From: an uncultured Lachnospiraceae bacterium | GTDB lineage: Bacteria; Bacillota; Clostridia; Lachnospirales; Lachnospiraceae | Assembly: GCA_910577165.1 (NCBI GenBank) | Contig: CAJTLX010000047.1 | Span: forward strand, 1-27,260 | Reading direction: 5' to 3' | DNA length: 27,260 nt | Part shown: positions 8,493-16,499 of the stretch, one piece after another | Layout: each line of letters opens with the position of its first letter | Numbering within the stretch: the stretch's first letter is position 1 | Notes under the pieces: model-generated | The model's database searches: none | The model's input: the letters and a program-made list of their open reading frames with translations, nothing else | Told to the model about the DNA's origin: nothing | Program-made: the position numbers and the translations under genes

Positions 8493-8523
8493 CAAATACA
8501 GGGACAGATTGCCCCTGTATTTG
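8493..8523 (-). other. Intercistronic hairpin between binding-protein and oppB genes
   Basis: An 11-base perfect stem (CAAATACAGGG / CCCTGTATTTG) with a 9-base loop, in the 190-base gap after the binding-protein gene. No T-run follows on the minus strand, so it is more likely to protect or set the 3' end of the binding-protein mRNA than to be a full terminator. A third copy of the right arm, CCTGTATTTT, lies just downstream (8470-8479) and could pair with the left arm instead. Confidence 0.6.
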
Positions 8524-8567
8524 ATCTGAATTATCTCGATTCTCATTCTCCCTGAAAGCCGAAGATT

Positions 8568-11213
8568 TTAGTAGCTTAATTCTCCGCCGTTTGATGCGAT
8601 AAACTCTCTCCACTCTGCCTCAGTGTAGTTGTACTTTAAGTACGGAATACCGCCGCGAATCATGATCGGGCTGTACTCTTCCACTACATAGTAGAGCTGC
8701 TGGGAAAGAAGGCTCATTCCCGCATTCTGAAGCATCGGGATATAGTCGTAAGTCTGAAGGATCTCGCCCTCAACACCTGCAAGAATCGTAAGTCTGGTAT
8801 CGATCTCCGCCATACCGTCACCAAAATTTACCGGACCTACCGGGGACTCTACGGTAGCACCGTTTAACGCGTCGGACCACTGCTTTAAGTTCATTGTAAT
8901 CTCTTTCATATTCGGTTCCTCACCGATTTTTGCGATATCCACGGTAAGGGTGAGATTTGCTTTTGTTGCGTCAAACCATTTTCCATCATACTGACGGTCT
9001 GGGTCAGTGTAAAGTTCGGTCAAGCCAAACGGATCGAGAGTCGAACCGGTCCAACCAGCCAATACCACATCGGAAAGACCATTTTTAATCTTGTCTGACC
9101 AGGTATTTCCATAAGGTGCGGACTCGTAGAATTCCACCCTATCTTCAAATGGTGTATCTTTCAGCACTTCTTTTAATTTCTCATTTAAATAGTCGATTGT
9201 CTTTTTGATAAAATCATTGGATACGGAGGAGCAGTATTCAATGCGCACAATCTGATCGGATTTTCCATCCCCATCACTATCAGTAATATAACCCTGTTCA
9301 ATTGCCTCGTTAAATGCCTGAGCATAGAGTTCTTTTGCCGCAACCGGGTCATAACCAGTGATCGAAGCCACTGCGTCATCAAGGTTTGCAAACTTGGAGA
9401 CATCCACACTGTAGAAATCACAGAGTACTTTCTTTGCCTGGTCGGTATCGCGATATTTCGCGCCGGTATCCGGATCGTAGATATAGGAAGTACCAATCAG
9501 ACCGTAACCGCCGGAACGCGCCGGGGAAACACTTGCGCAGAGCAGTTCCTTATCATAGGTAATGGCGATCGCCTTGCGGAAAGTGGTGAGCGTCATTGTC
9601 TGGAGATCGTACTTGGTCGTATCAAAATCCGCTGCCTTCTCTCTTTCGTTAATTGCCTTGGTAAATCCATTGAAGATAAAGAAGTACAGTGTTGCCTCCG
9701 GGGTAACATGTACATAGTCGGAATTGCGGTAAGCTTCAAAATCCTCGCTGCCAAGACCATAGGTCGCAAGCTCGCCCTTTAAGAACATCTGCTTCTGCGT
9801 TGCCGGCTCGTTGATTACCTGTGTATCAATCACTTCCGTCATATACATCTTATAAATCTGATTATCCGTCGGATCTTTGTAGGTGTAAAGTTCGCTGTTA
9901 TATCCCCACCAGTTTTCATTTCTCTCAAGACGCAGTGCCTTGTCGGTCTGGTAAACGGTCAGCTTATACGGGCCATAGGACATTGTCGTATCCACGCTTG
10001 TATTGTAGTTTGTCGTAAACGAGCCGTTTGTCTCTTTCTTGCACGACTCGTAGATCGGCTCATATACTAAAGGATTGCCCATCGCAAGCTGATAGTAGAG
10101 CTGGAAGCCGGAAAGTGCCCGTTCAAGTACTATTGTGATCTGATAATCTCCGCTCTTAAAGAAGCCGACATTGCCATCATACTCGATCTCCGGGAATGCC
10201 TCGTCATCGATCGAGAGATAGTACCCTAACTGCTCCCATGTCTCAGCACCCCATACATCCGTTGTTGTGCCAGTAAATACAAAGAGGGCATTTAATGTTT
10301 CGTCCGTAACAGATACAAGACCTTCCCTGTCCGCTAATGGGGAGAGAACATTCCAGCATCCCTCATCCGGAATATATCCATCATCGTGGAAAACGGTAAG
10401 GGAATCACCGCCAAGCCATGCATATCCCTCATCCAGATCAATATACACGTTCTTGCCGTCCGCTGTCTTATAGGTGCCGTCCTCGCCCTTTACTAGGTCG
10501 GCAATCTGATATTTCATCGCCTCGCCATCTTCACTGTTGGCAATCTTTGTGGTTCTGCCACCATAAAAATATGCCTTCGCGCCCGCAATCGCCTTTGAAC
10601 CGGTATACCAGTCCGCAGCGCGGTAGTTGAGCTGCTTTGGATCAAGCAATTGTTTTACCGAATAAATGTAGGAATCCGCATCGATCTTGGTGCCGTCCTC
10701 CCAGGTTGCATTCTGATTTAAGTCAATCGTGTAAGCATAGCCCGATGTCGCACTTTCCGGAATATTAAACTGCGGGTGGGATACTTTGATCTGCTCTGTC
10801 ACATCGACCGGATCGCTCGCCGCCATCTCCGGGATAATCTTGTATCCGGTAAACGGCTCCCTTCCCTCTACCGGATGAATCTCATCATTGTAGACGAAAG
10901 TATAGAACTGACCGTCAATAAATCCTGACAAATAACCATCATCGTTTGTCTGGTAGTCGAGTGGGTTCCAGTAGGTCGGAAGAACCGATACATGATCCTT
11001 ATAGATATAATCTGCGATCGGTGCCTCCGGCTGTTCTGTCACGCCTGGATTATCGTCTGGGTTATCCCCATTCCCCGGATTGTCGGTCTGACCCGGTGTG
11101 GTCGGAGTTGCATCCGGATTCTCCTCCTCGTCCTTTCCGCCACACGCTGCCATAGAAAACAGCATTGCTGTGGAGAGGGAAAGTGCGAGAACCCTTGTAG
11201 AAAATTTCCTCAT
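8568..11213 (-). CDS. Oligopeptide ABC transporter substrate-binding lipoprotein
   Basis: The binding protein captures the substrate outside the cell and delivers it to OppBC. It is 881 residues, against about 520-600 for most of this family (SBP_bac_5). The signal peptide ends in the lipobox MAAC with C24, followed by an acidic Asp/Asn/Pro/Gly linker (25-67) that tethers the domain to the membrane. Family-like stretches include YTIDLNQNATWEDGTKIDADSYIYSVKQLL-type sequence, GPYKLTVYQTDKALRLERNENWWG and the DVVLAGWTGSTLDPFGLTELY segment. Extra material lies in the middle and near the C-terminus. The ATG at 11213 is chosen over one at 11270 because AGGAGG at 11221-11226 precedes it and the signal peptide starts there. 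First gene of the operon, downstream of a strong promoter. Confidence 0.88.
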   Translation of the reverse strand: MRKFSTRVLALSLSTAMLFSMAACGGKDEEENPDATPTTPGQTDNPGNGDNPDDNPGVTEQPEAPIADYIYKDHVSVLPTYWNPLDYQTNDDGYLSGFIDGQFYTFVYNDEIHPVEGREPFTGYKIIPEMAASDPVDVTEQIKVSHPQFNIPESATSGYAYTIDLNQNATWEDGTKIDADSYIYSVKQLLDPKQLNYRAADWYTGSKAIAGAKAYFYGGRTTKIANSEDGEAMKYQIADLVKGEDGTYKTADGKNVYIDLDEGYAWLGGDSLTVFHDDGYIPDEGCWNVLSPLADREGLVSVTDETLNALFVFTGTTTDVWGAETWEQLGYYLSIDDEAFPEIEYDGNVGFFKSGDYQITIVLERALSGFQLYYQLAMGNPLVYEPIYESCKKETNGSFTTNYNTSVDTTMSYGPYKLTVYQTDKALRLERNENWWGYNSELYTYKDPTDNQIYKMYMTEVIDTQVINEPATQKQMFLKGELATYGLGSEDFEAYRNSDYVHVTPEATLYFFIFNGFTKAINEREKAADFDTTKYDLQTMTLTTFRKAIAITYDKELLCASVSPARSGGYGLIGTSYIYDPDTGAKYRDTDQAKKVLCDFYSVDVSKFANLDDAVASITGYDPVAAKELYAQAFNEAIEQGYITDSDGDGKSDQIVRIEYCSSVSNDFIKKTIDYLNEKLKEVLKDTPFEDRVEFYESAPYGNTWSDKIKNGLSDVVLAGWTGSTLDPFGLTELYTDPDRQYDGKWFDATKANLTLTVDIAKIGEEPNMKEITMNLKQWSDALNGATVESPVGPVNFGDGMAEIDTRLTILAGVEGEILQTYDYIPMLQNAGMSLLSQQLYYVVEEYSPIMIRGGIPYLKYNYTEAEWREFIASNGGELSY

Positions 11214-11380
11214 AATATTTTCCTCCTTGTTATATTTTCCATGCACGCTTGGTCTTCTCCTCTTTAACACTTTACGCTGATCAAGTAATTACAAGAAAAG
11301 GAATGAATAATAATATACCCACTCCTTTGTGAAATACCCCGCATAAAATATTTTATTGTGCATGTGAATTAACGTATACT

Positions 11381-11409
11381 ATAATATTGTTTATTTCGTC
11401 GAATGTCAA
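11381..11409 (-). promoter_or_regulatory. Sigma-A promoter of the opp operon
   Basis: On the minus strand TTGACA (11404-11409), 17 bases, TATTAT (11381-11386). Transcription should start near 11374, giving a 5' leader of about 160 bases before the binding-protein ATG at 11213. The leader shows no clear riboswitch or CodY-like box by eye. With the terminator at 11521-11561 this accounts for the 11214-11588 gap; 11410-11520 is AT-rich and shows nothing else. Confidence 0.8.
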
Positions 11410-11520
11410 GAAGAAATTTAATTTTTTTCTTTTATCGTGCATTTCCGGTGCAAAATAAAGGTTTTTTTTCTATCCTCTGCCAATACAGAAAATATCTGTT
11501 AAGAAAAAATATTTAAACAA

Positions 11521-11561
11521 GAAAAGTCAGCTTTAGATCTCACTCGATCGGCTGACTTTTC
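11521..11561 (-). terminator. Terminator of recA-recX
   Basis: A perfect 11-base stem GAAAAGTCAGC / GCTGACTTTTC with a 19-base loop, 28 bases after the recX stop. A T-rich TTTTCTTGTTT follows on the minus strand. Confidence 0.8.
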
Positions 11562-11588
11562 AATGTATCGAATCTATATATACCTTTA

Positions 11589-12302
11589 TTACTCCCAATC
11601 CCCAAATTCTTCCATTTTTTTAAACGTACTGCAATCTTCTATTTCTTTAAGTATATTGCGATCTTCTATCTCTTTAAATATACTGCGAATATCCGAGGAA
11701 GAAAATCCCTTTGCGGCAAGCGAGGCGAAAAGTTTGGCAGAATCCTTTTTCGAGGGCGCGGCATTCTTTGTCTTTTTGGCAATCTGTCTGCGCAGCGCGA
11801 CGATCTCCGCCTCCTCAAACTCCTCCCCCATACGCTCTTTTCGCTCCTCTCTCACCACCTCAAATGCCTCGTCCGCAACTTCGCGCAAGATCCCCTTCTC
11901 CTTCAGCTTCATCGAGAGTTGTAAGCGGCTCTTCTCCTCCTCATATGAGCGCAGATAAGTGATGGCAAAACGCAGATCGTCCACATAATGATAACTCTCG
12001 GCATATTCCACTGCCGCCGTGCAGACCTCCTCCGGATATCCGTCCCCCGCAAGCTTTTCAAGAAGTTCTCTTCTTGTGCGATCCCTCGCCGTAAGAAGGT
12101 TTAGCACTCTCTTTTTTGCCTGGGGCAACAAAGTTTCTTTACCGATCTGCTGGTACAGCGCGTCGGAAAACTCCATCCCCTCTTTAAGCTGATACTGGTG
12201 TATTTGCCCCGGATACAGGGAAAACCGCCACTCGCCATTCACATAGATCTTTCGCTTGCGGCTGCCCTTTTTCTCCTCGATCGCCGTGATCACGGTCTCC
12301 AT
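11589..12302 (-). CDS. recX: RecX, regulator of RecA
   Basis: RecX modulates RecA filament growth during recombination and the SOS response. The 237-residue sequence has the family pattern of small three-helix repeats: KKRVLNLLTARDRTRRELLEKL (about 65-86), then GYPEEVCTAAVEYAESYHYVDDLRFAITYLRS, with the conserved (Y/H)VDD turn, and KSRLQLSMKLKEKGI. The C-terminal 40 residues are charged and repetitive (SIFKEIEDRNILKEIEDCSTFKKME). The ATG at 12302 overlaps the recA stop by one base (TGATG), so the two are translationally coupled; a TTG one codon upstream is possible but less likely. The gene has no promoter of its own that I can see and should be SOS-induced with recA. Confidence 0.9.
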   Translation of the reverse strand: METVITAIEEKKGSRKRKIYVNGEWRFSLYPGQIHQYQLKEGMEFSDALYQQIGKETLLPQAKKRVLNLLTARDRTRRELLEKLAGDGYPEEVCTAAVEYAESYHYVDDLRFAITYLRSYEEEKSRLQLSMKLKEKGILREVADEAFEVVREERKERMGEEFEEAEIVALRRQIAKKTKNAAPSKKDSAKLFASLAAKGFSSSDIRSIFKEIEDRNILKEIEDCSTFKKMEEFGDWE

Positions 12303-13495
12303 CAATTCTCCGTCTGCTCTGCTGGTGCTGCCGCCTCGGAGGAATCCACGCCCTCACTTGTCTGTGCTGGTTCTAAAGTAGAAGCTTCTCGCGCTGCATC
12401 GGAAGCTTCAGCCGCCGCCTTTCTGCCGCGCCCGCGTGAAGGCTTCTCCGCCGGTGCTGCCTCCTCCTTTGCCTCCGGTACCGCTGTGGCATCCTCCACC
12501 GCACCGATACCATAATTTGCGCGTACCTTCTGCTCAATCTCACTCATCACCGCCGGATTATCGCGCAGATACTGCTTTGCATTCTCGCGCCCCTGCCCGA
12601 TCTTCGCATCGTTGTACGCAAACCACGCGCCGCTCTTTTGGACAATATTTTCCCCGACTGCCAGATCAAGGATATCCCCCTCGCGCGAGATTCCCTGACC
12701 GAACATAATATCAAACTCCGCCTCTTTAAATGGCGGCGCGATCTTGTTCTTCACGACTTTGACTCTCACGCGGTTGCCGATATTTTCCCCACCATTTTTG
12801 ATATAGTCGATCCGGCGCACATCAAGGCGCACAGAAGCGTAAAATTTTAATGCCCGCCCGCCGGTGGTCGTCTCCGGATTTCCGAACATCACGCCGACTT
12901 TCTCGCGAAGCTGATTGATAAAGATGACAATACAGTTCGACTTGCTGATCACGCCGGTCAGCTTGCGCAGTGCCTGTGACATCAGTCTTGCCTGCAATCC
13001 GACATGGGAATCGCCCATCTCGCCCTCGATCTCCGCCTTTGGCACAAGAGCCGCCACGGAGTCCACAATAATAATATCCACCGCACCGGAGCGAACCATC
13101 GTCTCCGTGATCTCAAGTGCCTGCTCGCCGTTGTCCGGCTGGGAAATGTAGAGTTCATCGATATCCACACCGATGTTTTTCGCATAGACCGGATCGAGTG
13201 CGTGTTCCGCGTCGATAAAGCCCGCAATGCCGCCGCGCTTTTGCACTTCCGCCACCATATGCAATGCCACCGTTGTCTTGCCGCTCGACTCCGGTCCGTA
13301 GATCTCCACCACGCGCCCCTTAGGAACCCCGCCAAGACCGAGTGCAATATCCAAGCTAATCGAGCCGGTCGGCACGGTCTCAATATTCATATTGCTCGTA
13401 TTTTCTCCGAGTTTCATGATGGAACCCTTCCCGTACTGCTTTTCAATCTGAGCAAGTGCGGCTTCCAATGCCTTCATTTTATCTTCCTTCGCCAT
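12302..13495 (-). CDS. recA: RecA recombinase
   Basis: RecA polymerises on single-stranded DNA, drives strand exchange and triggers LexA self-cleavage. The 397-residue protein has Walker A GPESSGKT at 67-74, the MAW motif, LLVVDSVAAL-type Walker B (IIIVDSVAALVPKAEIEGEMGD), the L1/L2 DNA loops and FINQLREKVGVMFGNPETTTGG. The core ends near residue 335 and is followed by about 60 residues rich in Ala, Glu and Pro with a basic SRGRGRKAA patch. This is longer than most RecA tails and should modulate filament assembly. It is preceded by a consensus promoter and a LexA box, and followed by recX at a one-base overlap. Confidence 0.98.
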   Translation of the reverse strand: MAKEDKMKALEAALAQIEKQYGKGSIMKLGENTSNMNIETVPTGSISLDIALGLGGVPKGRVVEIYGPESSGKTTVALHMVAEVQKRGGIAGFIDAEHALDPVYAKNIGVDIDELYISQPDNGEQALEITETMVRSGAVDIIIVDSVAALVPKAEIEGEMGDSHVGLQARLMSQALRKLTGVISKSNCIVIFINQLREKVGVMFGNPETTTGGRALKFYASVRLDVRRIDYIKNGGENIGNRVRVKVVKNKIAPPFKEAEFDIMFGQGISREGDILDLAVGENIVQKSGAWFAYNDAKIGQGRENAKQYLRDNPAVMSEIEQKVRANYGIGAVEDATAVPEAKEEAAPAEKPSRGRGRKAAAEASDAAREASTLEPAQTSEGVDSSEAAAPAEQTEN

Positions 13496-13531
13496 CGTCT
13501 AGTCTCCTTCACTAAATTAAACTATCCATTC

Positions 13532-13543
13532 GAACATTTGTTC
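13532..13543. promoter_or_regulatory. LexA (SOS) operator of recA-recX
   Basis: GAACATTTGTTC is a perfect match to the Firmicutes LexA/DinR core GAAC-N4-GTTC, extended to CGAAC on one side. It sits right at the predicted transcription start of the recA promoter, where bound LexA would block the polymerase. Confidence 0.9.
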
Positions 13544-13550
13544 TGTTATT

Positions 13551-13579
13551 ATCATACTTCATTTTTCCAAAAATGTCAA
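13551..13579 (-). promoter_or_regulatory. Sigma-A promoter of recA-recX
   Basis: On the minus strand TTGACA (13574-13579), 17 bases, TATGAT (13551-13556). The start near 13544 abuts the LexA box at 13532-13543. Confidence 0.85.
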
Positions 13580-13904
13580 TCACTTTTCCAGAACTTTTTC
13601 CTTCAATTTCTGCGACATAATTTTCTTCTGAAAAAATCTTCTTCCAGGAAAAGGAAAGACTTTTGTGAGAAATGATAAGTTAAGAAAAAAGATACAAAAA
13701 GAACAGTTTATCAAAACGGATAGTCTTATTTTAACAGTTCTCTCTGCGGATGTAAAGCATTATCTAAATTGCCCAGTGTAGAATCTTTTCCCTCGTTTTT
13801 GTGCAAAATTACTCCCTGTACACCGGATTAAATTTCCTCTTTTCGGTCATACTCTCTTACGGGCATCTTTGTTCCAGAAAAACAAGAATTTAGGAGGAAA
13901 AACC

Positions 13905-14084
13905 ATGGACGACGACGAGATCATCTGCCCCTGCATGGGGACGAGTATCCGCGATATCAAAGAGGCGGTAAAAAACGGGGCAAATACCCTGGAGGAAGTG
14001 GAAGCCGCTACAGGTGCAGGCACGGTATGCGGCGCGTGTATTGGCGAGCTGGAAGCATTGATTGAATCACTGAAAAACGCGTAA
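13905..14084 (+). CDS. BFD-like [2Fe-2S] mini-protein
   Basis: A 59-residue stand-alone domain of the bacterioferritin-associated ferredoxin type. The four cysteines come as CPC (residues 8 and 10) and CGAC (about 43 and 46), the spacing of BFD-like [2Fe-2S] domains, with the helix-rich GTSIRDIKEAVKNGANTLEEVEAATGAG between them. Such domains usually occur in assimilatory reductases or as Bfd, which releases iron from bacterioferritin; here no ferritin gene is nearby. An electron-transfer or iron-cluster-carrier role is inferred. The ATG at 13905 has AGGAGG at 13892-13897. The preceding 13580-13904 region shows no promoter that I trust on this strand. Confidence 0.85.
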   Translation: MDDDEIICPCMGTSIRDIKEAVKNGANTLEEVEAATGAGTVCGACIGELEALIESLKNA

Positions 14085-14091
14085 ATTTATA

Positions 14092-14116
14092 CAGGGCGTG
14101 CAAATTGCACGCCCTG
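14092..14116. terminator. Hairpin between convergent BFD and EF-G-like genes
   Basis: A perfect 12-base palindromic stem CAGGGCGTGCAA/TTGCACGCCCTG around a single central A. T-runs are weak on both sides (GTGATTATTTT on plus, TATAAATTTA on minus). Its place 9 bases from each stop suggests a shared terminator or transcript-end barrier. Confidence 0.6.
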
Positions 14117-14124
14117 CACGGTGA

Positions 14125-16194
14125 TTATTTTGCATTCTCCTCGCACACCTTTGCCTGTACATCGGACGGTGCCGGTTCATATCTTGTAAATTCATATGAA
14201 TATGTACCGATCCCCACCGTCATTGAGCGCAGATCCGTTGAGTATCCGCACAGCGCGGACATTGGAATCTCCGCCATAATCTCCTGCTGACGATTGTGCA
14301 GCGGATTCATGCCAAGCACCCTGCCCCGCCGCTTGTTTAGATCACCCATAATATCGCCGGTAAAACGCTCCGGTGCGATCACTTTGATCGTCGCGATCGG
14401 CTCAAGTAAAATCGGATTCGCACTCATTACCCCCTGCTTAAATGCCTGGATGGTCGCCGTCTTAAACGCCATCTCCGAGGAATCCACATCATGGTAGGAA
14501 CCACCCGTCAGCGTTGCTTTGATGCCGACTACCGGATACCCTGCCAAAGGTCCTGCTTCCACGCTGTCCGCAATCCCCTTCTCCACCGCAGGAAAGAAAT
14601 TTCTTGGCACAGCCCCGCCGAATACGCTCTCCGCGAACTCATAGGATTTTTCCATATCGCTAAGCGGCTCAAAATCAATAATGACATGACCATACTGTCC
14701 GTGTCCGCCGGACTGCTTTTTATATTTGTACTCCGCCGTCGACTTCTTGCGGATGGTCTCGCGGTATGCTACGCGCGGTCTTGCCAGCTCAATCTCCACC
14801 TTAAAACGCTGGGATAATTTGCTCGCCGCAATCTCAAGATGCTGCTCCCCAATACCGTACAGCAATGATTGATGATTTTCCTTGTCGCTCTCCACCCGCA
14901 GCGTCAGATCCTCCTCCATCAGCCTTGAGAGTGCCTGGGAAACTTTGTCCTCATCGCCCTTGTTCTTCGCGCGATAGCTCTTGTACTCGTAAGGCACCGA
15001 CATCTTCGGGCGGTCAAACTGAATCGGATTTGCTTTTGTCGCAAGGCTGTCCCCCGTCGTCGTGTTGGAGAGTTTGCCGATCACGCCGATATCTCCCGCG
15101 TAGAGTTCCTTGACTTCAATCTGCTCTTTGCCGCGCAGAATATAGAGCCTTGATAATTTTTCCTCCGTCTGCTTATCCACATTGTAGATCGCATCGTCGG
15201 ATTTTAAAATTCCGGAACAAACCTTGATAAAGGAAAATTTCCCAATAAACGGATCCGCGATCGTCTTAAATACTTTTGCCGTCATTGGCCTGTTGGCATC
15301 ATAGTCCGCCGCAAATGTCTCGCCGGTCTTGGCATTGATCCCAGTGATCACACATTTATTTGGTGATGGGAAGTATTTTTCCACCGCCTGTAAAAGCATA
15401 TTTGTACCCTGTCCATTTAACCCCGAACCCATAAGAACCGGAACAATACTGCAATCAATCACACTTGAGCGCAGCGCGGTCGAGATCTCCTGAGCGGTAA
15501 ACTCCTCTCCCTCAAAATATTTCTCCATCATCTCTTCGCTTGTCTCCGCCACCGCATCCATCAGTGCCTCGCGGTATTTCGTGACATACTCCATCGAGTA
15601 GTCCGGGATTGGGCATTCCTCATATTCAGAAAGTTTCGTAAATTTTCGCCCTGCCATCTTCACGACATTGACAAATCCCACAAATTTCTCATTCTCGCGG
15701 ATCGGCGAGTGAAACGGTGCGATGCGCTTGCCGTAAAGCTCGGTGAGCCTCTCGATCACGCGGCGAAAACTCGCGTTGTCGTCATCCATATCGGTCACAA
15801 AGAAAATGCGCGGAATCTTATATTTCTCGCACAGATCCCAGGCTTTTCGCGTGCCGACCTCAACGCCCTTCTTTCCGGACACCACAATCACAGCGGCATC
15901 GGCGGCAGAGACTGCCTCCTCCACCTCGCCCACAAAATCAAAATAGCCCGGCGTGTCAAGAAAATTGATCTTTGTGTCCTCCCAGATGATCGGCACAAGG
16001 GATGTGCTGATAGAAAACTGACGCTTGATCTCTTCCTTATCATAATCGCTTAATGTGCTGCCGTCCTCAACTTTTCCCTGCCTCGTCGTAATGCCCGTCG
16101 TATATGCCATCGCCTCGACAAGCGTTGTCTTTCCTGCCCCGCCGTGCCCAAGCACCGCTACATTTCTAATTTTTTCATACTTATAAGTTTCCAT
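14125..16194 (-). CDS. EF-G-like translational GTPase (FusA2 type)
   Basis: A 689-residue paralogue of elongation factor G. G1 is GHGGAGKT (16-23), switch I lies around 55-68 (KEEIKRQFSISTS) and G3 is DTPG (80-83). The G4 motif, NKxD in EF-G, is TDMD at 134-137, a change at the guanine-reading Asn/Lys. FusA2-type EF-G paralogues also diverge here, so GTP binding may be altered. Domain II, III and IV sequences follow in order (GDIGVIGKLSNTTTGD; LLYGIGEQHLEIAASKL; QSGGHGQYGHVIIDFEPL), ending with GDLNKRRGRVLGM and a C-terminal domain V. A role in translocation, ribosome recycling or a stress-specific step is possible but unproved. The gene is alone, not beside rpsL, rpsG or tuf, which argues against it being the main EF-G. 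AGGAGAGG precedes the ATG. Confidence 0.88.
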   Translation of the reverse strand: METYKYEKIRNVAVLGHGGAGKTTLVEAMAYTTGITTRQGKVEDGSTLSDYDKEEIKRQFSISTSLVPIIWEDTKINFLDTPGYFDFVGEVEEAVSAADAAVIVVSGKKGVEVGTRKAWDLCEKYKIPRIFFVTDMDDDNASFRRVIERLTELYGKRIAPFHSPIRENEKFVGFVNVVKMAGRKFTKLSEYEECPIPDYSMEYVTKYREALMDAVAETSEEMMEKYFEGEEFTAQEISTALRSSVIDCSIVPVLMGSGLNGQGTNMLLQAVEKYFPSPNKCVITGINAKTGETFAADYDANRPMTAKVFKTIADPFIGKFSFIKVCSGILKSDDAIYNVDKQTEEKLSRLYILRGKEQIEVKELYAGDIGVIGKLSNTTTGDSLATKANPIQFDRPKMSVPYEYKSYRAKNKGDEDKVSQALSRLMEEDLTLRVESDKENHQSLLYGIGEQHLEIAASKLSQRFKVEIELARPRVAYRETIRKKSTAEYKYKKQSGGHGQYGHVIIDFEPLSDMEKSYEFAESVFGGAVPRNFFPAVEKGIADSVEAGPLAGYPVVGIKATLTGGSYHDVDSSEMAFKTATIQAFKQGVMSANPILLEPIATIKVIAPERFTGDIMGDLNKRRGRVLGMNPLHNRQQEIMAEIPMSALCGYSTDLRSMTVGIGTYSYEFTRYEPAPSDVQAKVCEENAK

Positions 16195-16256
16195 ATGCGC
16201 CTCTCCTTTTTGTTTTCTTACGGAATACCTGCAAGAGGAAGTATTCCCACTCCCCT

Positions 16257-16285
16257 ATTTTATCAAATTATTATGATATTTACAA
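16257..16285 (-). promoter_or_regulatory. Promoter of the EF-G-like gene
   Basis: On the minus strand TTGTAA (16280-16285), 17 bases, TAAAAT (16257-16262). The leader of about 55 bases holds a 7-base inverted repeat (GGAATAC at 16222-16228, GTATTCC at 16241-16247), which could form a small hairpin ahead of the ribosome binding site. Confidence 0.6.
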
Positions 16286-16396
16286 CAATTTTCTTTAATT
16301 TTCTGAAATATTTTTGCAAATTATTTTTCTTTTCTGTCTTGTCCGAGAGAAAAAATTTATCCGCTTTAAACCGTTGCGCTTTAACGTAATATAATA

Positions 16397-16425
16397 TTGA
16401 CATTTGCACTGGATTCCATTACAAT
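16397..16425 (+). promoter_or_regulatory. Sigma-A promoter of the aroF-tyrA operon
   Basis: TTGACA (16397-16402), 17 bases, TACAAT (16420-16425). The leader of about 68 bases is too short for a T-box and shows no attenuator hairpin. GAAAGGAAG (around 16487-16495) precedes the ATG at 16500. Confidence 0.8.
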
Positions 16426-16499
16426 ATCTACGTTGATTCTAAAACAGGGATTTTCCATTAAGTTTTTCTAAAAAATAAAAATCTGAAAGGAAGAATTTT

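Noticed and set aside
13004..13675. Plus-strand 223-codon open frame opposite recA
   Set aside because: recA is certain on the other strand and the frame runs through its promoter and LexA box; it is a shadow.
16426..16499. T-box or attenuator ahead of the DAHP synthase gene
   Set aside because: The leader is only about 68 bases and shows no specifier, T-box sequence or terminator hairpin.
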